In this document: positions 1 through 9,833 of the stretch, piece after piece | Layout: each line of letters starts with the position of its first letter | Numbering within the stretch: position 1 is the first letter of the stretch | NCBI GenBank assembly: GCA_030625645.1 | Contig: DAOUQH010000005.1 | Span: forward strand, 1 to 36,871 | Reading direction: 5' to 3' | Source: Flavobacteriia bacterium | GTDB taxonomy: Bacteria; Bacteroidota; Bacteroidia; Flavobacteriales; Flavobacteriaceae | DNA length: 36,871 nt | Notes under the pieces: model-generated | Told to the model about the DNA's origin: nothing | The model's database searches: none | What the model saw: the letters and a program-made list of their open reading frames with translations, nothing else | Made by a program: the position numbers and the translations under genes

Positions 1-1
1 C

Positions 2-442
2 CCACTTATGATCTTAACGCAAATGTCTATTAGTTTAATCTATCAATATTGGATCCATACAGAGCTTATTGATAAAATGCCAAAATGGTTTGAAACAATT
101 TTCAACACACCTGCACATCATAGAGTGCACCATGCTACAAACCCACAGTATTTAGATAGAAATCATGCAGGTATTTTAATTGTTTGGGATAGGCTTTTCG
201 GCACTTTTGAACCTGAGATTGAAAAACCAGTTTACGGACTGGTAACTAATATCAATACATTTAATCCAATTAAAATTGCATTTCATGAATGGATAAATCT
301 TTTTAATGATGCATTCAAAAGTCAAACAACTTTTAAAAATAAATTGTATTACTTTATCAAACCTCCTGGGTGGAAACACGATGGTACTGGAATATTGTCT
401 AGTGATTTAAGACATGAATGGGAGAAAGAAATATCTAGTTGA
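2..442 (+). CDS. Sterol desaturase / fatty acid hydroxylase family protein, C-terminal part (5' end outside window)
   Basis: Frame open to the window edge; HHRVHHATNPQYLDRNHAGILIVWDRLFGTFEPE matches the His-box region of the fatty acid hydroxylase superfamily. Confidence 0.85.
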   Translation, partial: PLMILTQMSISLIYQYWIHTELIDKMPKWFETIFNTPAHHRVHHATNPQYLDRNHAGILIVWDRLFGTFEPEIEKPVYGLVTNINTFNPIKIAFHEWINLFNDAFKSQTTFKNKLYYFIKPPGWKHDGTGILSSDLRHEWEKEISS

Positions 443-474
443 TTTTACTCAGTATAGAAAAAAGCAATTAAGCA

Positions 475-792
475 CTACTCTTTTACAGTATCAAACTCAA
501 TTAAAAAGATCTCTTCTCCTTTCTTTTTCATTTTATATTCTTCTCTAGCAAATTTTTCTAGTGAATCAGGGTTTTTAAGATTATTGATAATTTTAGCATC
601 TGCTGTAATTTCTTTTTCATAATAATCATTCGAACTTTCTAGTTTATCAATTTCTTTATCTAATTCTGCATGATTCAAATAAGAGTTCTCATCAAAAAAA
701 GTCATCCAAATCACAAAAAAAACCAAGAATATAAAATATTTGTTGCTAATTATCTTTACAACCTTATTCTCTTTAATCTGTTTAAATGTCAT
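475..792 (-). CDS. Septum formation initiator family protein (DivIC/FtsB-like)
   Basis: 105 aa, one N-terminal TM followed by a coiled coil (LDKEIDKLESSNDYYEKEI) and ..NPDSLEKFAREEYKMKKKGEEIFLIEF; overlaps the end of udk. Confidence 0.8.
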   Translation of the reverse strand: MTFKQIKENKVVKIISNKYFIFLVFFVIWMTFFDENSYLNHAELDKEIDKLESSNDYYEKEITADAKIINNLKNPDSLEKFAREEYKMKKKGEEIFLIEFDTVKE

Positions 793-1399
793 TTTTCAGA
801 TTTTCATTAATTACAGTTCTAACAATATCTATAGCAACAGTATTGTATTTATCGTGAGGAATAATAATATCCGCATAATTTTTTGTAGGTTCAATAAATT
901 GCTGGTGCATTGGCTTTAACATATTTTGATATCTATTTAAAACCTCATCCATATCTCTACCCCTCTCTTTAATATCACGACGAAGTCTTCTTATCAATCT
1001 TTCATCTGAATCTGCATGAACAAAAAGCTTAATATCCATCAAATCACGAAGTTCTTTATTAGTAAAGATTAGGATTCCTTCTACAATAATCACTTTTCTA
1101 GGATGCGTTATTAATGTATCTTTTAATCGTTGATGCGTAACAAATGAATAAACAGGTTGCTCTATCGCATTTCCATTTTTAAGATCCTCTAATTGCTTTA
1201 TCATTAATTCAAAATCAACAGCACGTGGATGATCAAAATTAATATTACATCGCTCTTCAAACGAAAGTCCTTCATGTTTTTGATAATATGAATCTTGCGA
1301 AATCACGGTAACTTCCTCTGTAGGTAATTCATTAATTATTTGATTTACTACTGTAGTTTTTCCACTTCCGGTTCCACCGGCAATTCCAATAATGAGCAT
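782..1399 (-). CDS. udk: Uridine kinase
   Basis: Walker A GGTGSGKTTV; SQDSYYQ; NFDHPRAVDFELM; PVYSFVTHQR; RRDIKERGRD. Confidence 0.93.
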   Translation of the reverse strand: MLIIGIAGGTGSGKTTVVNQIINELPTEEVTVISQDSYYQKHEGLSFEERCNINFDHPRAVDFELMIKQLEDLKNGNAIEQPVYSFVTHQRLKDTLITHPRKVIIVEGILIFTNKELRDLMDIKLFVHADSDERLIRRLRRDIKERGRDMDEVLNRYQNMLKPMHQQFIEPTKNYADIIIPHDKYNTVAIDIVRTVINENLKNDI

Positions 1400-1488
1400 A
1401 ATTTATTTTAAATTTAATACTATTAGCAATGTAATTTTATTTTTCTGAATTGTTTTCAAAGTTATAAAAATCGTTTGAATTTTAAATT

Positions 1489-1496
1489 TAATTTTG
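1489..1496 (+). promoter_or_regulatory. Putative Bacteroidota -7 box TAATTTTG upstream of SulP
   Basis: Matches TAnnTTTG, 33 nt before the ATG at 1530; no well-spaced -33 TTTG seen. Confidence 0.35.
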
Positions 1497-1529
1497 TTAA
1501 ATTCACAAATCCATAAATCAAACTCATAA

Positions 1530-3353
1530 ATGAAAAATATGTTCTCGAATATAAAAGGTGATCTTTTTGGAGGTCTAACCGCAGGAATTGTTGCATTACC
1601 ACTAGCTTTAGCCTTTGGTGTCTCATCAGGTTTGGGCCCAGGAGCTGGTCTATTTGGCGCAATCTTTTTAGGTTTTTTTGCTGCACTTTTTGGTGGTACA
1701 AATACACAAATATCTGGACCAACTGCACCACAAACTGCTGTAAGTATGGTGATGATTGCTGGTGTTATTCAAACTAGTAATGGCGATTTAAGCAAGGCTC
1801 TTCCTATAATTTTAGCTGTTTTTTTATTGGCAGGTATCTTTCAAATTCTCTTAGGCTTAACCGGTGTAGGAAAATACATCAAGTACATACCATATCCTGT
1901 AGTTTCAGGGTTTATGACTGCAATTGGCTTGATAATAATTATCACCAACATACTTCCAATTTTAGGGTTTTATCCAGCAGAAAATCAACAATTAATCGAT
2001 AAAATGAAACCTAAAGCAGAAGCAGTATTGATGCAAAAAATTCTAGAAGAAGAAACTTCTGAAGGTATTTTGGTTTTAGAAAATTTTGAAGAAACCATTG
2101 ATAGAGCAGAGAAAATAAGCCCAGAAGATATTAACAAAGAAGCTGAAATTTTAGCATCTGCTAACGCATCTGGAGTAATCGGTTCAGTAAAAAGTTTACC
2201 TAATGCATTAAAAAATATTAATTATCTAGAATTAATTCTAGCTCTAATCACAATCATAATTATCTATGGTTTTAAAAGGATTACTTCCCTAATTCCAAGT
2301 ACTCTAGTAGCACTACTACTGGTCTCTGGTGTCGCCATTTTTATGAATTTAGATTATCATCCTATTGAAGAAATACCTAGTGGTTTTCCATTACCACATT
2401 TTGAAATTTTTACTAACTTTAGTTTAGAAATGATTTCTCCCTTTATTTTTACTGCCATAACACTTGCCTTTTTAGGCTCTATTGATTCTCTATTAACTTC
2501 TGTTGTTGCAGATAATATGACCAAAACCAATCACGACCCGAATAAAGAGTTAATAGGGCAAGGAATTGGAAATAGCATTGCTGCAATTTTTGGAGGTTTA
2601 CCAGGTGCAGGCGCTACAATTAGAACTGTTGTAAATATAAATGCTGGTGGTAAAACAAAACTTTCTGGTGTTATTGCAGCTATCTTATTGCTTATTATTT
2701 TATTGGCATTAGGTCCTGTAGCATCTAAAATTCCAGCCGCAGTACTTGCAGGAATCTTAATTACTGTAGGAATTGGAGTAATGGATTATAAAGGCTTAAA
2801 ATCAATACCAAACATACAAAAGGCCGAAGTTGTAATTATGATTGTTGTATTGTTGCTTTCAACTTTTTGGAATCTAGTTTATGCAGTTGGTATTGGGTTA
2901 ATTATTGCTTCTTTGGTATTTATGAAAAAAATGGGAGATGTTATTGCTGAAAAATCCGATGTAAAAAGTCTTCTAGAAGAAAAAGCATGGGACGATGAAG
3001 CTAATTTCCCTTCCGAATTAAAACAAAAGGTTTTTATCAAACATATCAAGGGACCCTTATTTTTCGGTTCAACCAGTCATTTTCAACAATTGGCTACCCA
3101 AGTTCCTGATACTGCAAACTACGTAATCATCCGAATGGAAAAAGTACCCTATATTGATCAATCTGGCTTATATGCCATGGAAGATGTATTATTAGGTTTA
3201 GAAAAAAGAGATATACATCCATTATTGGTAAATGTACAAAGTCAACCTGTATATTTATTAGAATCAATTGATATTGTTCCAGATTTGATACCTAATGAAC
3301 ATCTTTTTGATAATTTTAATGAATGTATAAGTTGGATAAAAAAGAATATGTAA
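1530..3353 (+). CDS. SulP (SLC26) family anion transporter with C-terminal STAS domain
   Basis: GLTAGIVALPLALAFGVSSGLGPGAGLFGAI, ISGPTAPQTAVSMVMIAGV, TAITLAFLGSIDSLLTSVVADNMT; STAS-like C-terminus VPYIDQSGLYAMEDVL. Confidence 0.93.
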   Translation: MKNMFSNIKGDLFGGLTAGIVALPLALAFGVSSGLGPGAGLFGAIFLGFFAALFGGTNTQISGPTAPQTAVSMVMIAGVIQTSNGDLSKALPIILAVFLLAGIFQILLGLTGVGKYIKYIPYPVVSGFMTAIGLIIIITNILPILGFYPAENQQLIDKMKPKAEAVLMQKILEEETSEGILVLENFEETIDRAEKISPEDINKEAEILASANASGVIGSVKSLPNALKNINYLELILALITIIIIYGFKRITSLIPSTLVALLLVSGVAIFMNLDYHPIEEIPSGFPLPHFEIFTNFSLEMISPFIFTAITLAFLGSIDSLLTSVVADNMTKTNHDPNKELIGQGIGNSIAAIFGGLPGAGATIRTVVNINAGGKTKLSGVIAAILLLIILLALGPVASKIPAAVLAGILITVGIGVMDYKGLKSIPNIQKAEVVIMIVVLLLSTFWNLVYAVGIGLIIASLVFMKKMGDVIAEKSDVKSLLEEKAWDDEANFPSELKQKVFIKHIKGPLFFGSTSHFQQLATQVPDTANYVIIRMEKVPYIDQSGLYAMEDVLLGLEKRDIHPLLVNVQSQPVYLLESIDIVPDLIPNEHLFDNFNECISWIKKNM

Positions 3354-3454
3354 TAATAAATTCATACTTTTATAGTACGCAGTGTTATTTAAAAACTATT
3401 TAGCTTTGGTATGACATCAGTAAATAAGAATAAAAATTAAAAAAAATACAGATT

Positions 3455-4093
3455 ATGGACAAACCTTTTTATGAATCATTATTAGATAATAATAAAAAAT
3501 GGGTAGTAGAAAAGCTATCGGAAAATAATAATTTTTTTAAAAAATTAGCTGACGGACAAAACCCACATGTATTATGGATAGGTTGTGCAGATTCTAGAGT
3601 TCCGGCTAATGAAATAACTAATACAAATCCGGGAGAAGTATTTGTACATAGAAACATTGCTAATATGGTAGTACATACAGACATGAATATGCTCTCTGTT
3701 TTAGATTATGCAGTTAACGTACTTAAAGTAAGACATGTAATTGTATGTGGCCATTATGGATGTGGTGGTGTTAAAGCAGCAATGACTAATAATTCTTATG
3801 GTATAATTGATAATTGGATTAGACATATTAAAGATGTTTATAGATTTCATAAAGATGAATTAGATTCTATTGATGACGAAAAGAATAGATTCGATCGCTT
3901 TGTTGAATTAAATGTTAAAGAACAAGTTTTTGACTTAGCAAAAACTAGCATTGTTCAAAATGCATGGGAAAATGACCAGGACTTGCAAATTCATGGTTGG
4001 GTTTATCAATTAAGTTCTGGAATTATTAAAGATCTAGATATAAACTTTAAAAGTAACAACGAATTAAATGATGTATATCAATTAGATTTTTAA
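3455..4093 (+). CDS. Beta-class carbonic anhydrase
   Basis: Zn ligands in IGCADSRVPANE and VIVCGHYGCGGVKAAM; VFVHRNIANMV. Confidence 0.93.
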   Translation: MDKPFYESLLDNNKKWVVEKLSENNNFFKKLADGQNPHVLWIGCADSRVPANEITNTNPGEVFVHRNIANMVVHTDMNMLSVLDYAVNVLKVRHVIVCGHYGCGGVKAAMTNNSYGIIDNWIRHIKDVYRFHKDELDSIDDEKNRFDRFVELNVKEQVFDLAKTSIVQNAWENDQDLQIHGWVYQLSSGIIKDLDINFKSNNELNDVYQLDF

Positions 4094-4144
4094 AAAAGTT
4101 TAGGGTAGAAATATAGTTAACAACATTATTCATTTATAATCAAT

Positions 4145-4738
4145 ATGTTAACATTTAAGAATTATAATATAGCTGATTGGTTTTCATTCTATCGTATTGC
4201 TGCCGCCCCATTTTTACTTATCCTATTGTGGCTTCAAGATCGCGAACTTTTTTCTTGGTTTTTGTTAATTAGTTATTCAACCGATATGATTGATGGCTAT
4301 TTAGCTAGAAAATTAAAAATTACTAGTCCAAGAGGATCACAATTAGATTCTATTGGAGACCAAATAACTTTAGTGGTTGGTGTAATTGGATTATGTGTAT
4401 TTGAAGGTAGTTTTATGAAAGATAATCTACTTATTATTGTTATTGCATTTTCTCCATATATTTTACAAATGCTACTCGCGTATAAAAAGTATGGTAAAGC
4501 AACTTCATTTCATACTTATCTTGCAAAATCATCAGCAATAATACAGGGCCTTTTTATCTTATCTGCATTGTTTTTTAGTCCAAATTATAGTCTGTTTTAT
4601 TTTATGATTATACTTGGCTTACTAGAAACAACCGAAGAAATTATACTAATTTTTATGTATGATGATTGGGTTTCTGATATTAAAGGAATCTATTGGGCAC
4701 TTAAAGATAAAAGAAGACAAAAAGAAAATACTGAATGA
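4145..4738 (+). CDS. CDP-alcohol phosphatidyltransferase family protein
   Basis: DMIDGYLARKLKITSPRGSQLDSIGD matches DxxDGxxARx8GxxxDxxxD. Confidence 0.9.
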   Translation: MLTFKNYNIADWFSFYRIAAAPFLLILLWLQDRELFSWFLLISYSTDMIDGYLARKLKITSPRGSQLDSIGDQITLVVGVIGLCVFEGSFMKDNLLIIVIAFSPYILQMLLAYKKYGKATSFHTYLAKSSAIIQGLFILSALFFSPNYSLFYFMIILGLLETTEEIILIFMYDDWVSDIKGIYWALKDKRRQKENTE

Positions 4739-4761
4739 AATAAGGAAAGAAAACTCGTGTT

Positions 4762-5976
4762 ATGCGTTCATATTCATTCTTTACAATAATACTATTATGC
4801 TTGGCAATATTAGTTATTGATCTGCTAGCTTTTTATTGGCTAGAATCAATTACTCAGCAGATATCTTTACCTTATATAAAAAAAATAATTTATTTTACTT
4901 TTTGGTTTTTTTCAATTGGTCTTATAACCTCTATAATAATTTTTAAAATTAGATTAGACAAAATACATCCACAAAGAAAACTATTGATAATCTCTTCATT
5001 ATACGGCTTAACTGTTTTATCCTTCGCTCCAAAATTTATTTTTATAATTGTTATTTCTATTCTTTATTTTACCAATTTTGCTTTTTCTAACAAAGAATCA
5101 TTAATAATAATCCCTATTATTGGAGCCTTTTCAGGGTTTCTACCATTTTTTGTTATTCTTTACGGAATTTTTAGATCACTTTACCGATTCAAAGTCCATC
5201 ACATAAAAGTACATTGTAAAGTTTTACCAGAAAGTTTTGTAGGACTACGTATAGTTCAAATATCTGACCTTCACCTAGGAAGTTTTAATTTTCGCTATCA
5301 TATTTTAGATCGTGCAATCAAATTAATAAATCATTTAGAACCAGATTTTATTTTTTTTACAGGTGATTTGGTCAATAATTATGCATGGGAATTAAAAGGC
5401 TGGTCTTCAGTATTAAAACAATTATCAGCCAAAAAAGGAAAATATGCTGTATTAGGAAATCATGATTATGGTGATTATAGTGAATGGAAGACAACAAAAC
5501 TTAAAAAATCAAATTTCGAATCTATTAAATATTTTTATAAGAAAGTAGATTTTAAATTACTTTTAAACGAATCTGATGTTATAGAAATTAAAGATGAAAA
5601 AATAGCTATTTTAGGAGTTGAAAATTGGGGTAACCCACCTTTTAAGCAATATGGTGATTTACAAAAATCATTAGAAAATGTAATCGATTTACCATTTAAA
5701 ATTTTATTATCTCACGACCCTTCTCATTGGACTGAAGAGGTTATAAAAGATACAAATATATCGCTTACACTTTCTGGTCATACACATGGCATGCAGGCAG
5801 GAATTAATTTTAAGAATAAAAAATGGAGCCCCATTAAATATAAATATAAATATTGGGGTGGTTTACATAAAATTAAAAATCAATATCTATACGTAAACCG
5901 GGGTTTAGGGTGGCTCGGATTTCCTGGAAGATTAGGTATGCGCCCAGAAATTACCTTTATAAAATTAGAAAAATAA
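4762..5976 (+). CDS. Membrane-anchored metallophosphoesterase (YkuE-like)
   Basis: N-terminal TM segments; RIVQISDLHLG, FFTGDLVNN, VLGNHDYGD, LLSHDPSHW, LSGHTHGMQ. Confidence 0.9.
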   Translation: MRSYSFFTIILLCLAILVIDLLAFYWLESITQQISLPYIKKIIYFTFWFFSIGLITSIIIFKIRLDKIHPQRKLLIISSLYGLTVLSFAPKFIFIIVISILYFTNFAFSNKESLIIIPIIGAFSGFLPFFVILYGIFRSLYRFKVHHIKVHCKVLPESFVGLRIVQISDLHLGSFNFRYHILDRAIKLINHLEPDFIFFTGDLVNNYAWELKGWSSVLKQLSAKKGKYAVLGNHDYGDYSEWKTTKLKKSNFESIKYFYKKVDFKLLLNESDVIEIKDEKIAILGVENWGNPPFKQYGDLQKSLENVIDLPFKILLSHDPSHWTEEVIKDTNISLTLSGHTHGMQAGINFKNKKWSPIKYKYKYWGGLHKIKNQYLYVNRGLGWLGFPGRLGMRPEITFIKLEK

Positions 5977-6024
5977 AATGCTATTGCTTGTGTTTTATAG
6001 ATAGATTTGAATACTAATACCTTA

Positions 6025-6792
6025 TCAAACTCCAAAAACTTCCTTAGAATTTTGTGTAGTGATTTTGGCTATTTCTTCAGGTGATAAACCGTAAATTTCA
6101 ACCAATTTATCTAGAATATTAATCAAATAACTACTATCATTTCGTTTTCCTCTGTATGGTGTTGGTGCCAAATATGGTGAATCGGTTTCTAAAACAATAT
6201 GCTCAATTGGAATTTCATTTAAAAATTTATCAATTTTTCCATTTTTAAAAGTTACAACTCCGCCAATACCGAGTTTCATATTATAAGAAATCGCCTGCTT
6301 TGCCTGTTGTAAATTTCCAGTAAAGCAATGAAAAATTCCATAAAGTTTATCATCTTTTTCTTCTTCTAATACTTCGAAAATTTCATCAAAAGAATCACGA
6401 CAATGAATAATTATTGGCAAATTTCTTTCTTTCGCCCAAGAGATTTGTGTTTTAAAAACCTGTTGTTGTTCCTTTATAAAAGTTTTATCCCAATAGAGAT
6501 CAATTCCTATTTCACCTACAGCATAAAATTTTTTGTTCTCTAACATTTTTCTAACTACCTTTAATTCTTCTTTATAGTTTTCTTTTACATGAGTGGGATG
6601 CAATCCTGCCATCAAAAAAATATTGTCAGGAAATTGTTTCTCTAAAGAAAACATTGATTGATAATAAGTTGAATCTATCGCAGGAACAAAAAATCGAGAA
6701 ACTCCAGCATTAATCGCTTTTTCAATAATTTCAACTCGATCATTATCGAATTGTTCGGAGTATAAATGTGTATGTGTATCTGTTAAAATCAT
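6025..6792 (-). CDS. TatD family hydrolase / DNase
   Basis: DTHTHLYSEQFD, GLHPTHV, AVGEIGIDLYW, PIIIHCRDSFDE, HCFTGN, LETDSPYLAP. Confidence 0.92.
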   Translation of the reverse strand: MILTDTHTHLYSEQFDNDRVEIIEKAINAGVSRFFVPAIDSTYYQSMFSLEKQFPDNIFLMAGLHPTHVKENYKEELKVVRKMLENKKFYAVGEIGIDLYWDKTFIKEQQQVFKTQISWAKERNLPIIIHCRDSFDEIFEVLEEEKDDKLYGIFHCFTGNLQQAKQAISYNMKLGIGGVVTFKNGKIDKFLNEIPIEHIVLETDSPYLAPTPYRGKRNDSSYLINILDKLVEIYGLSPEEIAKITTQNSKEVFGV

Positions 6793-6808
6793 AAAAGATA
6801 AATATGTG

Positions 6809-6816
6809 CAAATATA
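6809..6816 (-). promoter_or_regulatory. Putative -7 box TATATTTG upstream of tatD-family gene
   Basis: Minus-strand TATATTTG (TAnnTTTG), 16 nt before the start codon; -33 not clear. Confidence 0.35.
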
Positions 6817-6874
6817 ATTTTAAAATATCATAAAAAAATATATATTTATCGTAGCTAACAAAAACCAGTATTAT

Positions 6875-7213
6875 ATGAAAATATTCCACAACCCCCGTTG
6901 TAGTAAAAGTCGCCAAGGCCTTGCAATTTTGGAAGATTCCAATCAAGATTTTGAGATTATTCAGTATTTAAAAACTCCACCTAGTAAAGATGAGTTAGAA
7001 AAAATATTACAGATGCTACAAATGGAGCCTATTGATTTAGTAAGAAAAAATGAAGCAATCTGGAAAGAAAATTTTAAAGGCAAAGAACTAAGTAACAATG
7101 AGATAATTGATGCAATGGTAAACAATCCTAAATTGATTGAACGTCCAATCGTTATTAACGGAGAAAAAGCTGCTTTAGGAAGACCTCCTGAAAGTATTAA
7201 CGAAATTCTATAA
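6875..7213 (+). CDS. ArsC family protein (arsenate reductase-like)
   Basis: FHNPRCSKSRQGLAIL with the catalytic-type Cys; NPKLIERPIVINGEKAALGRPPE. Confidence 0.88.
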   Translation: MKIFHNPRCSKSRQGLAILEDSNQDFEIIQYLKTPPSKDELEKILQMLQMEPIDLVRKNEAIWKENFKGKELSNNEIIDAMVNNPKLIERPIVINGEKAALGRPPESINEIL

Positions 7214-7262
7214 CTTTTAATATTGTAAATTATTACTAACCAGCCCACTACATGCAATATGA

Positions 7263-7298
7263 TAGTTTATAGGGATATTACAATCTCCCTATAAACTA
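7263..7298. terminator. Perfect 13-bp inverted repeat (hairpin) in the gap between the ArsC-like and TonB-type receptor genes
   Basis: TAGTTTATAGGGA (7263-7275) / TCCCTATAAACTA (7286-7298), 10-nt loop, followed by a T-rich stretch. Confidence 0.55.
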
Positions 7299-7349
7299 CT
7301 ATTTTTATATTGTCAGTATTTTTATAATTTGCAAGTTATATTGCACCTA

Positions 7350-9782
7350 ATGAAAAAGATTATTTCGATTTTATTTTTATTGCTATCATTTTCGTTTTAC
7401 GCACAACAATCGTCTCTTCAACAAAATATTATAGGAACAATTATTGATGCAGAAACAAAACTGCCGCTACCTTATGCAACAATTACTTTTTATTGCGAAA
7501 AAGAAAATGTTTTTAGTGGAGGTATAAGTGATGATAATGGAAAGTTTAATATCAATATTTCTCCAGGTACTTATAAGGTTTCTTTTGAATTTCTTTCATT
7601 TCAACCAAAAATTATCAACTCTTTAGTAGTTAATAAAGATTTAAATCTCGGTCAAATAGTTTTAGATTCAGGTATCGAAAATCTAAATGAAGTTGAAGTA
7701 ACAGTTAGCCAAAAATTGGTTGAATATAAATTCAATAAAAAAATATACAATTCTTCAAAAGACATTGCAAATATTGGTGGAAATGCAATAACTGTTCTTG
7801 AAAATACTCCTTCTGTAAGGGTGGACGATGAAGGAGGAATTTATATAAGAGGATCATCTGTATTGGTTTTAGTAAACGGAAAACCTTTTGGGGGTCAAGA
7901 AAACAATATAGATATTTTGAGTATGATTCCGGCAAACTCTATTTCAAACGTTGAAATTATCACTCAATCTGTAAAATACGATGCAAAAAGTGGAGGTATT
8001 ATAAATATTGTATTAAAAAAAGGAAAAATGCAAGGTTATAGTGGCACCATAGAAGTTCATGGCGGAATTCCTGATAATGACGGAGTATCTTCTTTTATCA
8101 ATTATAAATCTGATAAAATAAATGTCTTTTCTACTGCTAGTTTTAATCATCACGATAGAATAAGAAATTTTGATATCAGGCAGACATATTTCAAAAATGA
8201 AAATAATCCAACAGGATTTTTAGAACAAAGCCAAGAAGATAACCGCCAAAAAAACAGCTTTTTATTTAGTTTTGGAAGTGATTTTTATCTAGATAAAAAG
8301 AACACCATTACAACTTCAATTTTATATACTCTGAGTAATAAAAATTTTGATTCTAATCTCAATTATAATGATTTTAATGCATCTCATGATCCTATTCAAA
8401 TAACGAATAGAGATGTTTGGGACAATACAGATGAATCTATATTCGAGGCTCTTATAAATTATACTAAATCTTTTGATTCTGAAAATCACAAACTCTCTTT
8501 TGATATTCAATATGACAAAAAGAATTCTGATAATATTACAGATATACTAAATATATCTTCCTTAAATTCATTCGATATAACACAACAACAATCAACTAAA
8601 TATCAAAATCTTGATAACTATTTAACACAAGTAGATTACCAGTTTCCTATAAAAGAAACAGGTTTAGTAGAAACAGGAATTAAGGCAAATTTTAGAAAAT
8701 ATTATAATGATTTTTCAGCAAATACTATAGATGATATTGAAAAACATCTTATTCCAATTGAAGGCTATCAAAATGAAATAACCTATGATGAAAATATTTA
8801 TTCTGCCTATGTAAATTTCAGCAAGGAACTAGAAAAGTTTAATTTTACTTTAGGATTACGCACTGAATTAACCAAAACTCAAATCAAAGAAGAAAGTACA
8901 GAAATTGATAATAGAGATACTTATACCGATTTTCTTCCTTCTGTTAGTATAGGATATTATTTTGAAGAGTTATCATCTCTTTCATTTTATTATAGTAGAT
9001 ATATTGAACGGCCTCCGGTACACCTATTAAATCCGTTTGTTTCATTCTCTAATAATAGATTGATTTCAACAGGAAATCCTTATTTAAAACCTGTATATTC
9101 AAATAATTTTATTTTAGAATACTATAAGGATTTTGGGAAAATTAATATAACATCTGCTTTATTTTATACCGGTGAAAAAGATCAAATTTCTAGAGTTTTA
9201 AGTAATTCTGGAAAACAAACAGCAGATGGTCATGATATCTTTGTTAGAAAACCAATAAATAATGGCAACCGTGATCAATATGGTTTTGATTTGAATATTA
9301 TATATATGCCTACAAAATTTATCAGGTTAAACGCATACATTAATCCTTATTATTTCAACCTGCACAACACCAATGATAATGCGTATGATTATAATGATTT
9401 TATGGTTTATGGTTATATACAAACTAACTTAAAGTTACCTAAATCATTTAATTTTAAAATCACTTACCTCTACCAAACCCCTAAGAAAACTGCTTTAACA
9501 AAAATCGGAAGTATTCAATATATAAATGCGACTTTAAGCAAAAACTTATGGGATAATAAAGCTACACTAACACTTAAGGCAAATGATCTTTTCAATTTAA
9601 AAGAAATTACCTACACATCAAATGAAGATAACACTTTTACTGAAGGTAATTGGGTTTATGATTCGCAATATTTACTTTCCTTTACGTATAGATTTAACAA
9701 GGCAAAAAGAAGAGATTCACATAACCGCACTAAAGATATAGATAACGATATATTTGAAAAAGAAGAAACTTTTACAAAATAA
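7350..9782 (+). CDS. TonB-dependent receptor / outer membrane beta-barrel protein with N-terminal carboxypeptidase-regulatory-like domain
   Basis: Signal peptide MKKIISILFLLLSFSFYAQ; GTIIDAETKLPLPYATITF; plug-like NGKPFGGQ..NIDILSMIPANSISNVEIITQ; barrel-like C-terminal half. Track start at 7329 is TTG; ATG at 7350 is preferred. Confidence 0.88.
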   Translation: MKKIISILFLLLSFSFYAQQSSLQQNIIGTIIDAETKLPLPYATITFYCEKENVFSGGISDDNGKFNINISPGTYKVSFEFLSFQPKIINSLVVNKDLNLGQIVLDSGIENLNEVEVTVSQKLVEYKFNKKIYNSSKDIANIGGNAITVLENTPSVRVDDEGGIYIRGSSVLVLVNGKPFGGQENNIDILSMIPANSISNVEIITQSVKYDAKSGGIINIVLKKGKMQGYSGTIEVHGGIPDNDGVSSFINYKSDKINVFSTASFNHHDRIRNFDIRQTYFKNENNPTGFLEQSQEDNRQKNSFLFSFGSDFYLDKKNTITTSILYTLSNKNFDSNLNYNDFNASHDPIQITNRDVWDNTDESIFEALINYTKSFDSENHKLSFDIQYDKKNSDNITDILNISSLNSFDITQQQSTKYQNLDNYLTQVDYQFPIKETGLVETGIKANFRKYYNDFSANTIDDIEKHLIPIEGYQNEITYDENIYSAYVNFSKELEKFNFTLGLRTELTKTQIKEESTEIDNRDTYTDFLPSVSIGYYFEELSSLSFYYSRYIERPPVHLLNPFVSFSNNRLISTGNPYLKPVYSNNFILEYYKDFGKINITSALFYTGEKDQISRVLSNSGKQTADGHDIFVRKPINNGNRDQYGFDLNIIYMPTKFIRLNAYINPYYFNLHNTNDNAYDYNDFMVYGYIQTNLKLPKSFNFKITYLYQTPKKTALTKIGSIQYINATLSKNLWDNKATLTLKANDLFNLKEITYTSNEDNTFTEGNWVYDSQYLLSFTYRFNKAKRRDSHNRTKDIDNDIFEKEETFTK

Positions 9783-9784
9783 AA

Positions 9785-9806
9785 AAGACCTATAAAAATA
9801 GGTCTT
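9785..9806. terminator. Bidirectional-type intrinsic terminator between convergent genes
   Basis: AAGACCTAT-AAAA-ATAGGTCTT, 9-bp perfect stem; run of A on the left gives a T tract on the minus strand. Confidence 0.7.
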
Positions 9807-9833
9807 AATATAAAATTTATGATATTCGTTTAG

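Noticed and set aside
1462-1731. 89-aa minus ORF overlapping the start of SulP
   Set aside because: Antisense to the conserved SulP N-terminus, low-complexity composition, no family motif
6875-7213. ArsC-like protein as an arsenic resistance island
   Set aside because: No arsR, arsB/acr3 or other ars genes nearby; ArsC/Spx-fold proteins often stand alone
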